64,000 bases of DNA from NCBI GenBank assembly GCA_003165595.1, contig PLWQ01000025.1, positions 86,925 through 150,924 of the forward strand, written 5' to 3'. Below the pieces are notes generated by a model that saw only the letters and a program-made list of their open reading frames with translations, did not search any database and was not told the origin of the DNA. A program made the position numbers and the translations under genes. Shown here one piece after another: positions 26,131-33,961 of the stretch (the stretch's first letter is position 1; each line of letters starts with the position of its first letter). The DNA is from Fibrobacterota bacterium (GTDB taxonomy: Bacteria; Fibrobacterota; Chitinivibrionia; Chitinivibrionales; FEN-1185).

Positions 26131-27324
26131 CTATGGCGCCTCCGGAGACTCTTCCTTGGCAAGCGGCGCGTTTTCCCGCGCGAGTTGCTCCTCCCGGTTG
26201 TGCCGCCCGAATTCCGATCCGTAAATTTCGATCATTGCCATGAACAGCGCCGCGATCACGGGCCCCACGATGAACCCCATCGCTCCGAACGCACCGATGC
26301 CGCCAATGGTGGAGAAAAAGACGAGCAGGTCGTGCAGCTTGGCATCCTGGCCCACGACACGCGGGCGAACAAAATTGTCGACGATGGTGACTACCACGAC
26401 TCCGATAATGAGTATGCCCGCGCCCCGCCAGGCGTGGCCCAGAAGAATCTCGATCACTCCCGCGGGAACCAGCACCATCCATGCGCCCAGGAGCGGAAGG
26501 ATCGACATGATGACCATGGCCACGCCCCACACCAGCCAGCTCTTGACGCCGAAGGCAAGCAGCGTGAGGCCGCCGAGCGTTCCCTGGATGAGGCCGACAA
26601 TGATGGTACCCCGCACGGTGGCTCGCGACACGAGCACAAACCTGTTGAAGATCAGGTCTTCGTACCGGTGCGGCAGCGGGCTGATGCGGCGCAGCCTTCC
26701 CACGATGCGCTCGCCGTCGACGAACAGGTAGAACATGATGAATAGCATGCACGCGAGAACAAACACAAACTCGAACATCCCCGCCGACGTGCGCGCAACC
26801 ACTTTTGTCATTGTTGCGCCGAGCGAGGCCGCCGAATTGTTGACCGGAGTTCGCCAGTCGATGCCGCCGAGCTGCAGCCGATGGACCATTCTCGCTGCCC
26901 GCGGCATGCGCAGAACGTCGGTTTTGAATACCGTCACCACGCGGTGCATCTGAGGACGTGCTTCCCGCACAAAATCCAATGCTTCGTTGCCGACAACAAC
27001 GATCCCGCCGTACATGGGCGCAAGAATCCCCAGCACGAGCACTGCACAGCAGCACAGAGAGCTGAGCACGCGGTTGCCGCGCAGCAGCCTGCGCATCCAG
27101 GTATACATCGGATAAAACAACACTGTAAAAGTGGCGGCGAGGATAAGCGGAACGAAGAAGATGCGAATGACGTACAGGAACAGCACGGCAACCGCGATTA
27201 TCGTTACCGCTATCGCGTTCCTGCCGAGCTGGCGGGCATGGCTGTCGTGCCTGCGGTCGGGCGCATCTGCCGTGTTGATAAGGGCGACTGGGGTTCTTTC
27301 GCCCGCGGTTGCGTCGTCGGTCAT
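26131..27324 (-). CDS. AI-2E family membrane permease
   Basis: About 397 residues from the ATG at 27324 (GAGGG upstream); the frame is open further upstream, but that part is basic and non-hydrophobic and is rejected. About eight transmembrane helices appear, starting with AVTIIAVAVLFLYVIRIFFV. Family signatures are the VGLIQGTLGGLTLLAFGVK segment and the DNFVRPRVVG motif followed by a hydrophobic GIGAFGAMGFIVGPVIAAL. Members are called AI-2 exporters, but substrates are uncertain and some act as ion antiporters. It is divergent from the GNAT gene. Confidence 0.88.
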   Translation of the reverse strand: MTDDATAGERTPVALINTADAPDRRHDSHARQLGRNAIAVTIIAVAVLFLYVIRIFFVPLILAATFTVLFYPMYTWMRRLLRGNRVLSSLCCCAVLVLGILAPMYGGIVVVGNEALDFVREARPQMHRVVTVFKTDVLRMPRAARMVHRLQLGGIDWRTPVNNSAASLGATMTKVVARTSAGMFEFVFVLACMLFIMFYLFVDGERIVGRLRRISPLPHRYEDLIFNRFVLVSRATVRGTIIVGLIQGTLGGLTLLAFGVKSWLVWGVAMVIMSILPLLGAWMVLVPAGVIEILLGHAWRGAGILIIGVVVVTIVDNFVRPRVVGQDAKLHDLLVFFSTIGGIGAFGAMGFIVGPVIAALFMAMIEIYGSEFGRHNREEQLARENAPLAKEESPEAP

Positions 27325-27520
27325 TTTCGTTTGGCCCTCGGGTCGCGGCCGCGATTGTGCGGCCGGTTGTTTAAAATATACATTTTCTGCCGGTGCGCTC
27401 CCGGGTAAAGAACCGCGGCCGCGGCAGCCGGGAACTTTTGCCTTCCGATTGTCGCCGGCACGGACGTTATGTATTTTAACTGTCTTTGTCAACGCACGCA
27501 TCCAGCAAAGGATCTCCATC

Positions 27521-27994
27521 ATGCACGATATGCTTGTTAAGCTCTACGATCTTCCCGACGACTGCTCCGTTGTGCAGAAAACCCTGGAACACGACGTTGT
27601 TATCCGGAAACCGATCGGCCCGGAAAAACACCTGATAGTCCAATGGGTGAAGGACAAGTTCAGCAAGGCCTGGTCGAGCGAGACCGACATGGCGTTTTCA
27701 AACAGGCCGGTATCGTGCTTTATCGCGCTTAAAGGCAGGAAGCCGGTTGGTTTTGCCTGCTATGATGCGACCGCTCTGGGTTACTTTGGGCCCACCGGGG
27801 TCGAGGGCGGTTACCGCAATAAAGGAATCGGGACGGCGTTGCTCTTTGCGTGTTTGCAGGACATGAAGCTCAAGGGGTATGGCTACGCGATAGTCGGTGG
27901 CGTTGGCCCGGCGGACTATTACAGAAAGACCGTGAATGCTGTTGACATACAGGAATCCACGCCGGGAATCTGGAAGACGTGGCTTCAGGAATAA
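27521..27994 (+). CDS. GNAT family N-acetyltransferase
   Basis: 157 residues from the ATG at 27521 (AAAGGAT upstream). The acetyl-CoA loop is visible as VEGGYRNKGIGTALLFACL (about residues 100-118), and the core strand as PVGFACYDATALGYFGPTGV. The acceptor substrate cannot be assigned. The gene is followed by repeat copy C. Confidence 0.82.
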   Translation: MHDMLVKLYDLPDDCSVVQKTLEHDVVIRKPIGPEKHLIVQWVKDKFSKAWSSETDMAFSNRPVSCFIALKGRKPVGFACYDATALGYFGPTGVEGGYRNKGIGTALLFACLQDMKLKGYGYAIVGGVGPADYYRKTVNAVDIQESTPGIWKTWLQE

Positions 27995-28000
27995 TAAAAC

Positions 28001-28128
28001 TCACCACAGAGACACAGAGGACACCGAGAAGAAACGGATTAAAGATTGAAAATTAAAGATTAGAAATTCTTAATCTTGAATCTCTAATTTTTGACTTCTT
28101 CATCTCCGTGTTCTCCGTGCCTCTGTGA
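28001..28128. repeat. MITE-like palindromic repeat, copy C
   Basis: Left arm TCACCACAGAGACACAGAGG, A/T-rich core with ATTAAAGATTGAAAATTAA, right arm TCCGTGCCTCTGTGA. It is nearly complete, close to copy B in plan but diverged in the right arm. It ends only ten bases from the stop of the convergent peptidase gene, so it also serves as the spacer between two convergent genes. Confidence 0.7.
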
Positions 28129-28137
28129 ATCTCCTTC

Positions 28138-29559
28138 CTACGGTTTCCCCGAGAACGCCCCTGCCGAGTCGAGCCAGGCAAACGTCCGTGCCAACAGCCC
28201 CGTATCCAGCACGCCCACGCCGTCCACGTACTGCGAGAAGAACTCCGACAAGTCTATGTTCGTCCCCTCCTGGAGACATTCCTTGAACTCTTCGCGTGAG
28301 AAAGCGCCGTGTTCGAAGCGCGTGCACAGCGACCCGGTTCTGGAGAACAGCGTCGCCGAATTGCCGGTGGCGCTCCGGAGCGTCTTGTCGAGGATCATGT
28401 TGACTTGCGCGCCCTTTGTATAAACAAGTACGATGCCGTTGCGCAAGGTGTCCGGGTAGAACAGGTGGTCCCGCACCCAGGGATCCGACAGCGCGTGCGA
28501 CCGCACGCCCGGATTGCCCGAGAGATCGAGCACCAAGTGTTGCCTGATGGTGTCTGTCGAAAGCCCGAGACTCCCGCTCAGGACAAGGCCGAGATACGAG
28601 GCGGTCGCCTCCTTCCACCACGGATCGGCCAGGTCGCCGGTGCGGATGCCAACCCACCCGTGAAGCGCCTCGTGCGGCACAACGTAACGGAAGGCGTTCT
28701 GGTACCAGTTGTTCGACCAGTTGAACATGAAGAACGAGAACAGCCCTTCCATGCCCGACCCTGAATCCTGAAGGATGACGGCGCGGGGCTTCTGTATCGC
28801 CGGGAAGACGCCCGCGCACATGCTGTCGACCTTCACAAGATCGGAACACAACGTCGACACAAAGGCCCCTTCCCCGTCGTGAGACGAAATCACCGCCACC
28901 TCGTTGTTTCCTTCGCCGCACGATGATACGCGGCTGCACACCGCGAACTGCACAAAGAACAGCTCGTACGCGGTAAACGCGTCGAACTCGCCGGAGAGAA
29001 TACCGTGGGCCTGCCTGCCCGCAGGAAGATTTATTGACACGTGCGCATCTATTCCCGAGCGCCACAGGCCCGGCTTGTTTTCGGCGAAATCCGGGACGCA
29101 AAACAGATAGTTTCCCTGATAGTACCAGTCGGCGCCGCCCGAGGCGCCCGGAAGCACGGTTTTCATATATGAGTTCGGCCCGTAGGGAAACGTGACATCG
29201 TAGTCGATTGTAAAGGACGAGGCCGGCGTGCGTACTACCATTTCCTGGGCCGAATCGCCGGCCCAGGCGCCCTCGGCCAGAGGATCCTCCACGGTGGCGC
29301 CCGTTACCTTAATGTTGTGTACGTTATTTCCCAGGAACGGGAGACGCGGGTTGTCGGCGTCGAACGGCGGGAAGAGGATTTTCTCCAGGCCGCCGGCGCG
29401 GTTTGCGGCAAGCGTTGCGGACACATGCAGGGAATCGCCGGAGTAAAACGAGACGGTATACGACATTCGGGGCACAAACGGCTGCGGCTGCTGGCTTTCT
29501 TTTCCGCATGACGCGGCGAGAAGCAGTGCGCAGGCTGCGATTGCGGTAAGAAGCTTCAT
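28138..29559 (-). CDS. M61-like zinc metallopeptidase lipoprotein
   Basis: 473 residues from the ATG at 29559. The signal peptide ends LLLAAS-C, a standard lipobox, so it is a lipoprotein. A zinc site reads HEALH followed 16 residues later by a Glu (WWKEATASY), the gluzincin pattern used by M1/M61 peptidases; no C-terminal PDZ domain is seen. The N-terminal beta-domain (SYTVSFYSGDSLHVSATL) fits the M61 family. A periplasmic or surface aminopeptidase is most likely; the substrate is unknown. The start overlaps the stop of the gene at 29559-30533 by one base, so the two are translationally coupled. Confidence 0.8.
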   Translation of the reverse strand: MKLLTAIAACALLLAASCGKESQQPQPFVPRMSYTVSFYSGDSLHVSATLAANRAGGLEKILFPPFDADNPRLPFLGNNVHNIKVTGATVEDPLAEGAWAGDSAQEMVVRTPASSFTIDYDVTFPYGPNSYMKTVLPGASGGADWYYQGNYLFCVPDFAENKPGLWRSGIDAHVSINLPAGRQAHGILSGEFDAFTAYELFFVQFAVCSRVSSCGEGNNEVAVISSHDGEGAFVSTLCSDLVKVDSMCAGVFPAIQKPRAVILQDSGSGMEGLFSFFMFNWSNNWYQNAFRYVVPHEALHGWVGIRTGDLADPWWKEATASYLGLVLSGSLGLSTDTIRQHLVLDLSGNPGVRSHALSDPWVRDHLFYPDTLRNGIVLVYTKGAQVNMILDKTLRSATGNSATLFSRTGSLCTRFEHGAFSREEFKECLQEGTNIDLSEFFSQYVDGVGVLDTGLLARTFAWLDSAGAFSGKP

Positions 29560-30533
29560 CAGAAGATTCTTCGGTAATACGTCTTTCGCTGGCACCCGTT
29601 TGCACCCATGGATTCCTTGAATTCTATGAGCGACCACGACGGCTCCATGGGGTCGATGCTGAAGGTGTCGGCAGATACGCCGTAGTCGAAATACCGGAAT
29701 CCCTTCTGGTTGCTCCAGCGAATCGAGTGCTCGATGAGGTAATTGACCGCGAACAGGTTGTGATAATCGTACAGATGCATGGTATAAAAGTTGAGCACGC
29801 ACTGTTTGTTGCAGGCAAACAAAAGCTCTCCGGCGACCGGCGCGTTCTCGTAGTAGGCCATAAACAGCGTCATCATGCCGGGAAGCAGGGATTCGATCTT
29901 CTTGATTTCGTCAAGCGTATGCGTGGGAGTTACGTGGAACTTCTCCTTGTTCTTGAGCAGGATCGGGTAAAACGCGTCGAAGTCTTTGTTTTCCTCCACG
30001 CGCACGCCCTTGTTGATCGCCTTGTTTATCTTGTGCCGGGTGTTGCGCGACAGCTCTTCCTTGCCGTGGATTATGGAAAAGTCAATGACGGACGAAAAAA
30101 GGCTCGACAGCATGATAAAATGGTTGTAATGCATGGCGTATTCTATGGACTCGTTGAAAGTGGCGTTGTAGATCTGCATGGGCGGCGTGAGGTACACTTC
30201 CTTGATGAGACTGGACGCGCAATAGCGGATGAAAGACTTGACTATTGCATCGGCGTCCTGGAGCCCCAGCCGGGCCCGCACTACGAACCCGCCGAAGCTG
30301 GCTCCCATGGGGCTCTTGAACATGTCGCCCGACAACCCGCCAGGCAGCAGCGCGACAAGCTCGTCTCCCTTGTAGAACATCAGGTGATGGAAGTCGAACC
30401 TGCCCTGCGGATGGTAATCGAGAAAGGTCTGCGAATGGAACACGGTACCGTTGTTTGACGTCTCGACAAAGGCGTTCCATTCGGCCCTGCGTTCGGGCGC
30501 GTAGGCGACGATGGTGATGGCGGATTCTGCCAT
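29559..30533 (-). CDS. FemAB/GNAT-like acyltransferase
   Basis: 324 residues of the two-GNAT-domain fold seen in FemAB- and BioF2-like proteins. The N-terminal domain carries PERRAEWNAFVETSNNGTVFH, and the C-terminal domain carries NAPVAGELLFACNK and SIRWSNQKGFRYFDYGVSAD, the usual position of the acyl-donor loop. Such enzymes add amino acids or acyl groups to cell-wall or surface polymers. It is coupled to the downstream M61-like lipoprotein, and divergent from the STAS gene. Confidence 0.72.
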   Translation of the reverse strand: MAESAITIVAYAPERRAEWNAFVETSNNGTVFHSQTFLDYHPQGRFDFHHLMFYKGDELVALLPGGLSGDMFKSPMGASFGGFVVRARLGLQDADAIVKSFIRYCASSLIKEVYLTPPMQIYNATFNESIEYAMHYNHFIMLSSLFSSVIDFSIIHGKEELSRNTRHKINKAINKGVRVEENKDFDAFYPILLKNKEKFHVTPTHTLDEIKKIESLLPGMMTLFMAYYENAPVAGELLFACNKQCVLNFYTMHLYDYHNLFAVNYLIEHSIRWSNQKGFRYFDYGVSADTFSIDPMEPSWSLIEFKESMGANGCQRKTYYRRIF

Positions 30534-30691
30534 GGCGATCTTCTCTCCGCTGCTGAGGAAGCGTTGTGCCGCAAGATGCTTCCTTGATAAGATACTTGAT
30601 GTCTTTGCAGGGAGGCTTGACGCGCCGCCGCGATCGGCTCTGTCTCTGGCGCCGGCGGGGCGATTTTTGTTCTGGCAATTGTTACAGATTT

Positions 30692-30706
30692 ATTACATAA
30701 TGTAAT
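30692..30706. promoter_or_regulatory. 15-bp perfect palindrome upstream of the STAS gene
   Basis: ATTACAT-A-ATGTAAT lies 35 bases before the STAS start and in the divergent space to the FemAB-like gene. It could be an operator for a dimeric regulator. The regulator is unknown. Confidence 0.35.
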
Positions 30707-30740
30707 CATGCGAGGATAAGTGGCAAAGGAGCTCTAGGGC

Positions 30741-31094
30741 ATGACGGTTGAAAAGGTCGACAAGGGAAACTTCATCTACATTACGTACACGCGCCAAGGA
30801 TTCAAGGACGTGGAGCTTTTCAAGGCGACTTTGTCCGGCCTGGGCATCGATAAGGAAGGCACCAAAGACATCATTATCGATTTTCGAGCAACGAAGTACC
30901 TGACATCGCCGGAGCTCGGCGCGCTGGTGCGCCTGGCAAACCAGATTAAAGGCTCCCCGCGCATCGTGCGGGCCATTCCCGGCGACGACCTTTACAAGCA
31001 ATTCTCTTCTGTTAATCTCACCATGATCCCGGGACTCACGATCTACAAGAACCGGCAGGATTTTGCCGACCAGTTGAAGGGAACGGTTTCCTGA
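30741..31094 (+). CDS. STAS-domain protein (anti-sigma-factor-antagonist-like)
   Basis: 117 residues, a single STAS domain: the strand DIIIDFRATKYLTSPELGAL contains Ser56 where partner-switch antagonists carry the phosphorylated Ser, although the usual DSSG context is changed. The C-terminal helix is acidic. Partner-switching function would need a kinase such as the GHKL domain at 3152-4051, which is distant, so pairing is inference. The next gene starts 16 bases downstream. Confidence 0.75.
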   Translation: MTVEKVDKGNFIYITYTRQGFKDVELFKATLSGLGIDKEGTKDIIIDFRATKYLTSPELGALVRLANQIKGSPRIVRAIPGDDLYKQFSSVNLTMIPGLTIYKNRQDFADQLKGTVS

Positions 31095-31109
31095 ACCGGG
31101 GACGCGCGC

Positions 31110-31493
31110 ATGTCACTAAAACTTCCGTCGGGCATCATCTTTAGAAAAAACGACCCTGTGCGAGTGGCGTTCGGCGGGTCCGGTTTCGACGGCGTGGTTG
31201 CCTACGCCGGCGAGGGTTTCATGTCGCCGTTTGAAGACATGTTCTACCTGTTGGCCGCACCGCACCATGGCCTGGCCGATCTTTTCAGCGAAGATAACGA
31301 GATACGCGGAGCCTTTGTTCTGGTTGCCATACATTCCTCTGCCGTTCCCTGCTCCCGCTTGCCTGCGCAGGCAGTCTTGCAGTCAAGCAAGAACAACGAT
31401 CCGTCCGTTGTTGCACGCGCGCTGGCCATTGTCGGCGGCCCGGAAGGAAAAGACGAGTATCTGATTTATCTGGACGTTTCCATGAAGAAATAG
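31110..31493 (+). CDS. Conserved-looking hypothetical, STAS-linked
   Basis: 127 residues, no recognised family. It is mostly beta-strand and soluble, and begins SLKLPSGIIFRKNDPVRVAF. It may form a small beta-barrel-type domain. The middle carries a possibly phase-prone low-similarity stretch (SSAVPCSRLPAQAVLQ). Sits 15 bases behind the STAS gene, so it is probably co-transcribed and could be its partner. Confidence 0.6.
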   Translation: MSLKLPSGIIFRKNDPVRVAFGGSGFDGVVAYAGEGFMSPFEDMFYLLAAPHHGLADLFSEDNEIRGAFVLVAIHSSAVPCSRLPAQAVLQSSKNNDPSVVARALAIVGGPEGKDEYLIYLDVSMKK

Positions 31494-31825
31494 GTGGTTG
31501 CAATGTTTGCGCCGAAGGAATGAAAGGCAACACCATTTAAGAATTTAAGAGCCACGCCGCAAGAACGCCGCATTTATGCGGCGAAGAGCAGACAACAGAA
31601 CTTCATTGTGCTCACATAGTTATTATCAAGCACGCTCCGCTACGGAATAATTGACCGATCCGCCCCGACACGACCGTGCAATTCGCCGCAATTGAAAAAC
31701 CCCGCCCCAAGTGGCGGGGTTTGCGCGGGCTGAGGCATTGAAAGACCCCGCAGCAGCTCCGGGGACCGCGATTACAACCGGATGTACACCCCAGTGAGCA
31801 GCCTGCAATGCGCTCGCGGTGGGAT
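31494..31825. other. Gene-free intergenic stretch with hairpins
   Basis: No gene is supported. It contains a CGCCGCA-TTTA-TGCGGCG hairpin (31567-31584) behind the hypothetical gene, the terminator at 31697-31722 and further G/C-rich stems. Short frames on the minus strand are shadows. Confidence 0.5.
31697..31722 (-). terminator. Intrinsic terminator for the MBL gene
   Basis: A perfect 10-bp stem AAACCCCGCC/GGCGGGGTTT with a six-base loop. On the minus strand it is followed by a T-run, so it terminates the metallo-hydrolase transcript about 100 bases after its stop. Confidence 0.8.
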
Positions 31826-32497
31826 TCAAAAGGTAAATTGAGCCATGGGAAACGGTTTCCCGTGTCCGGGAAATACATTTATGATGCGCATCGCACGGAT
31901 CTTCTGAAGACTTTCGGCAAGTGCGGCTTCATTTTCAACGACGTCGGCAACCGTCGGTTTCTTACGGTTGTTGATGGTGTCGCCGGAGAAAAAATCACCG
32001 TCGGCGGTCAGAATACCAATAGAACCCATTGTATGACCGGGAACATGGACGACTGTAGCGTCGAATCCGTATTGACTGAGGTTTTGGCCGTCGGACAGAA
32101 CAAGGTCCGGTTCAAACGCTTCAAGCGGAAACTTCTTCATTATCGGTTTCATTATCAGCACAAACATAAGCGGCCAGAGAATTCTTGACAGCAGGGACGC
32201 TTTTCTTTTGCGATTGGAATTCGTTGTGCCGGTTCTGCATAGTTCCGCGTCGTCTTCATGAACCGCGATTTTTAATCCGTATTTTTTCTGAAGATAGGCG
32301 CAGTTGCCGATATGATCGAGATCGGCGTGCGTGATGATGGCCAGTTTGATGTCCGACGGTGCAACGCCTTCCCGGGCAAGCGCCTGTTCCAGTTTCGACC
32401 GGCCCATCGCAAAGCCGGTGTCGATGAGGAACCACCCGTTTCCGGTTTTTGCCAGATACGCATTTACCATTCCGCGTGCAAGATGTTTGATTTCCAT
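31826..32497 (-). CDS. MBL-fold metallo-hydrolase
   Basis: 223 residues of the metallo-beta-lactamase fold. The metal motif reads THADLDHIG, where the second His of HxHxDH is replaced by Asp, a variant seen in some hydrolase subfamilies. Further ligands fit HVPGHTMGSIG, GDTIN and PGHG near the C-terminus. A hydrophobic insert (SLLSRILWPLMFVLIMKPIM, about 101-120) interrupts the domain and may contact the membrane. Substrate unknown. Confidence 0.85.
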   Translation of the reverse strand: MEIKHLARGMVNAYLAKTGNGWFLIDTGFAMGRSKLEQALAREGVAPSDIKLAIITHADLDHIGNCAYLQKKYGLKIAVHEDDAELCRTGTTNSNRKRKASLLSRILWPLMFVLIMKPIMKKFPLEAFEPDLVLSDGQNLSQYGFDATVVHVPGHTMGSIGILTADGDFFSGDTINNRKKPTVADVVENEAALAESLQKIRAMRIINVFPGHGKPFPMAQFTF

Positions 32498-32542
32498 TTA
32501 CGATTCCTCTTTCCGGAAATTGTGCCGCCAACCGGATACTGT

Positions 32543-33634
32543 TCAGGTTAAATCAATGGTACTCGACGGTTGCGCCGATTGTTTTCTGGTGATGTGCAGA
32601 ATTGCTTTTGTCAAATAGGGCCCTGTGAACAAGATGACTAATGCCCGGAAAATCTGGACGGCAAAGATCAACGATACATCGGCTCCGCATCCAAATGCTA
32701 TGATGGAAATTGTATCCCCACCTCCCGGACTTGTTGCCAGGTAGCCGGATAGTGGCGAGGCATCAATGAGTCTCGAAAGAACCAAACCAACAAGAGCACA
32801 GAAACCTATAAGAACCAAGACGTTGGTTATCAATAACGGCAGAAGCCGTCCAGCTTGATTTAGTGATTTTCGGTCGAAGAGAAGACCTACATAAAAACCC
32901 ATAATGATATAGACAAGTGGTGGAACCCATAGGGGCCAGACCGGATGGAATGGATGAAAGATCGAAATCAAAAGTCCAAGGAGCATTGGCCCAAGAAGCG
33001 TTGCCGCGGGTAGCCGAATTAACCGCCCTATCCAAACACCGGCTACTGCCACGAGCGGCATCAGAGCATAGTCATACCAGCCGTGAATTGCAACTGAAGA
33101 CACCCTAGGAACATGCTGCCCAACCGTTGATACATGATATGTCAAAAACTTGGCGACAAGAGATGAGATGAGGACTACCAATATCATTCTTAGATATTGC
33201 ATAAGACCAACTATCCTTGTGTCTGCTTTGGTTCCAATGCTCAGCGCTATCATGGCACTCGCCCCGCCAGGCAGGCTACCCATTGCTGCGGTTTCCCGGT
33301 TGAGCGAACTTATGCGCGGTAAAACCATTGCGGCCACTAAACAGAATGCAATGGTAAAGGATATAACTCCGATAATTGCTGGAAGGTGGAGAAGCAAAAG
33401 GGGGAAGATATCCGGACGAACATTGATACCAAGCATGGTTCCGATTACAGCCTGGGCACCCATGAGAACTGGTTTATTGACTTGTGGATGAGCCGGCCGA
33501 ATAAGTCCCGTAATTACTGCAATGATCATGGCGGCAACGAACCATGATCCGGGGATTGCAAGCCTCTGAGCGCCAAACCCGAGACCCACTGCCAAAGCTC
33601 CAACGATCACCCACCACAGAATTTTCGATTTCAT
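32543..33634 (-). CDS. AbrB-type (PF05145-like) membrane protein
   Basis: About 363 residues from the ATG at 33634; the upstream ATG at 33685 adds a non-hydrophobic stretch. About ten transmembrane segments form two similar halves. Pattern features are GSLPGGASAMIALS in the first half and GYLATSPGGGDTISIIAFG in the second, the duplicated motif of the family once misnamed ammonia monooxygenase or AbrB regulator. Transport is likely; substrate not assigned. Confidence 0.82.
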   Translation of the reverse strand: MKSKILWWVIVGALAVGLGFGAQRLAIPGSWFVAAMIIAVITGLIRPAHPQVNKPVLMGAQAVIGTMLGINVRPDIFPLLLLHLPAIIGVISFTIAFCLVAAMVLPRISSLNRETAAMGSLPGGASAMIALSIGTKADTRIVGLMQYLRMILVVLISSLVAKFLTYHVSTVGQHVPRVSSVAIHGWYDYALMPLVAVAGVWIGRLIRLPAATLLGPMLLGLLISIFHPFHPVWPLWVPPLVYIIMGFYVGLLFDRKSLNQAGRLLPLLITNVLVLIGFCALVGLVLSRLIDASPLSGYLATSPGGGDTISIIAFGCGADVSLIFAVQIFRALVILFTGPYLTKAILHITRKQSAQPSSTIDLT

Positions 33635-33675
33635 GTGTGCGCCTGTTCGGTCAAGCCGTCGAAAAGAGTAAACAA

Positions 33676-33811
33676 CCACGGCCATAGGCCGTGGCCTTAT
33701 TACACCCCTGAAAGGGGTGGAAAAAGAAAGGCCGCGCCATCGCGGCGACGTTTAGCATTGCCCCACGGCCCAAGGCCGTGGTCCCCTGCCGGAAACTCCC
33801 GAAGGGGTTTC
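33676..33811. repeat. REP-like multi-palindrome element, copy 1
   Basis: Serial hairpins: CCACGGCC-ATA-GGCCGTGG, CACCCCTGAAAGGGGTG, GCCGCG-CCAT-CGCGGC, CCACGGCC-CAA-GGCCGTGG and a last stem with AAACTCCCGAAGGGGTTT. It fills the space between the AbrB-type and SGNH genes. The two CCACGGCC stems recur at 63790-63961. Confidence 0.7.
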
Positions 33812-33961
33812 CGCTAATCTTCTACGCGGACCATGAATGGCAATTACATCACTAACAGCCGATGTTCGGTTTTCCCTTTGCCGCGATACATCGAGACCTC
33901 GGAGCATCTCCATTAACCGGCTAGCTAAGTAAGTTGCAGCGCAGGGATCTTGTGTAAATTG

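Noticed and set aside
26042-27055. Plus-strand and other minus-strand frames over the AI-2E-type gene
   Set aside because: Antisense or off-frame shadows lacking hydrophobic membrane pattern.
27131-27520. N-terminal extension of the GNAT protein
   Set aside because: It is antisense to the permease start, and the acetyltransferase fold begins at 27521.
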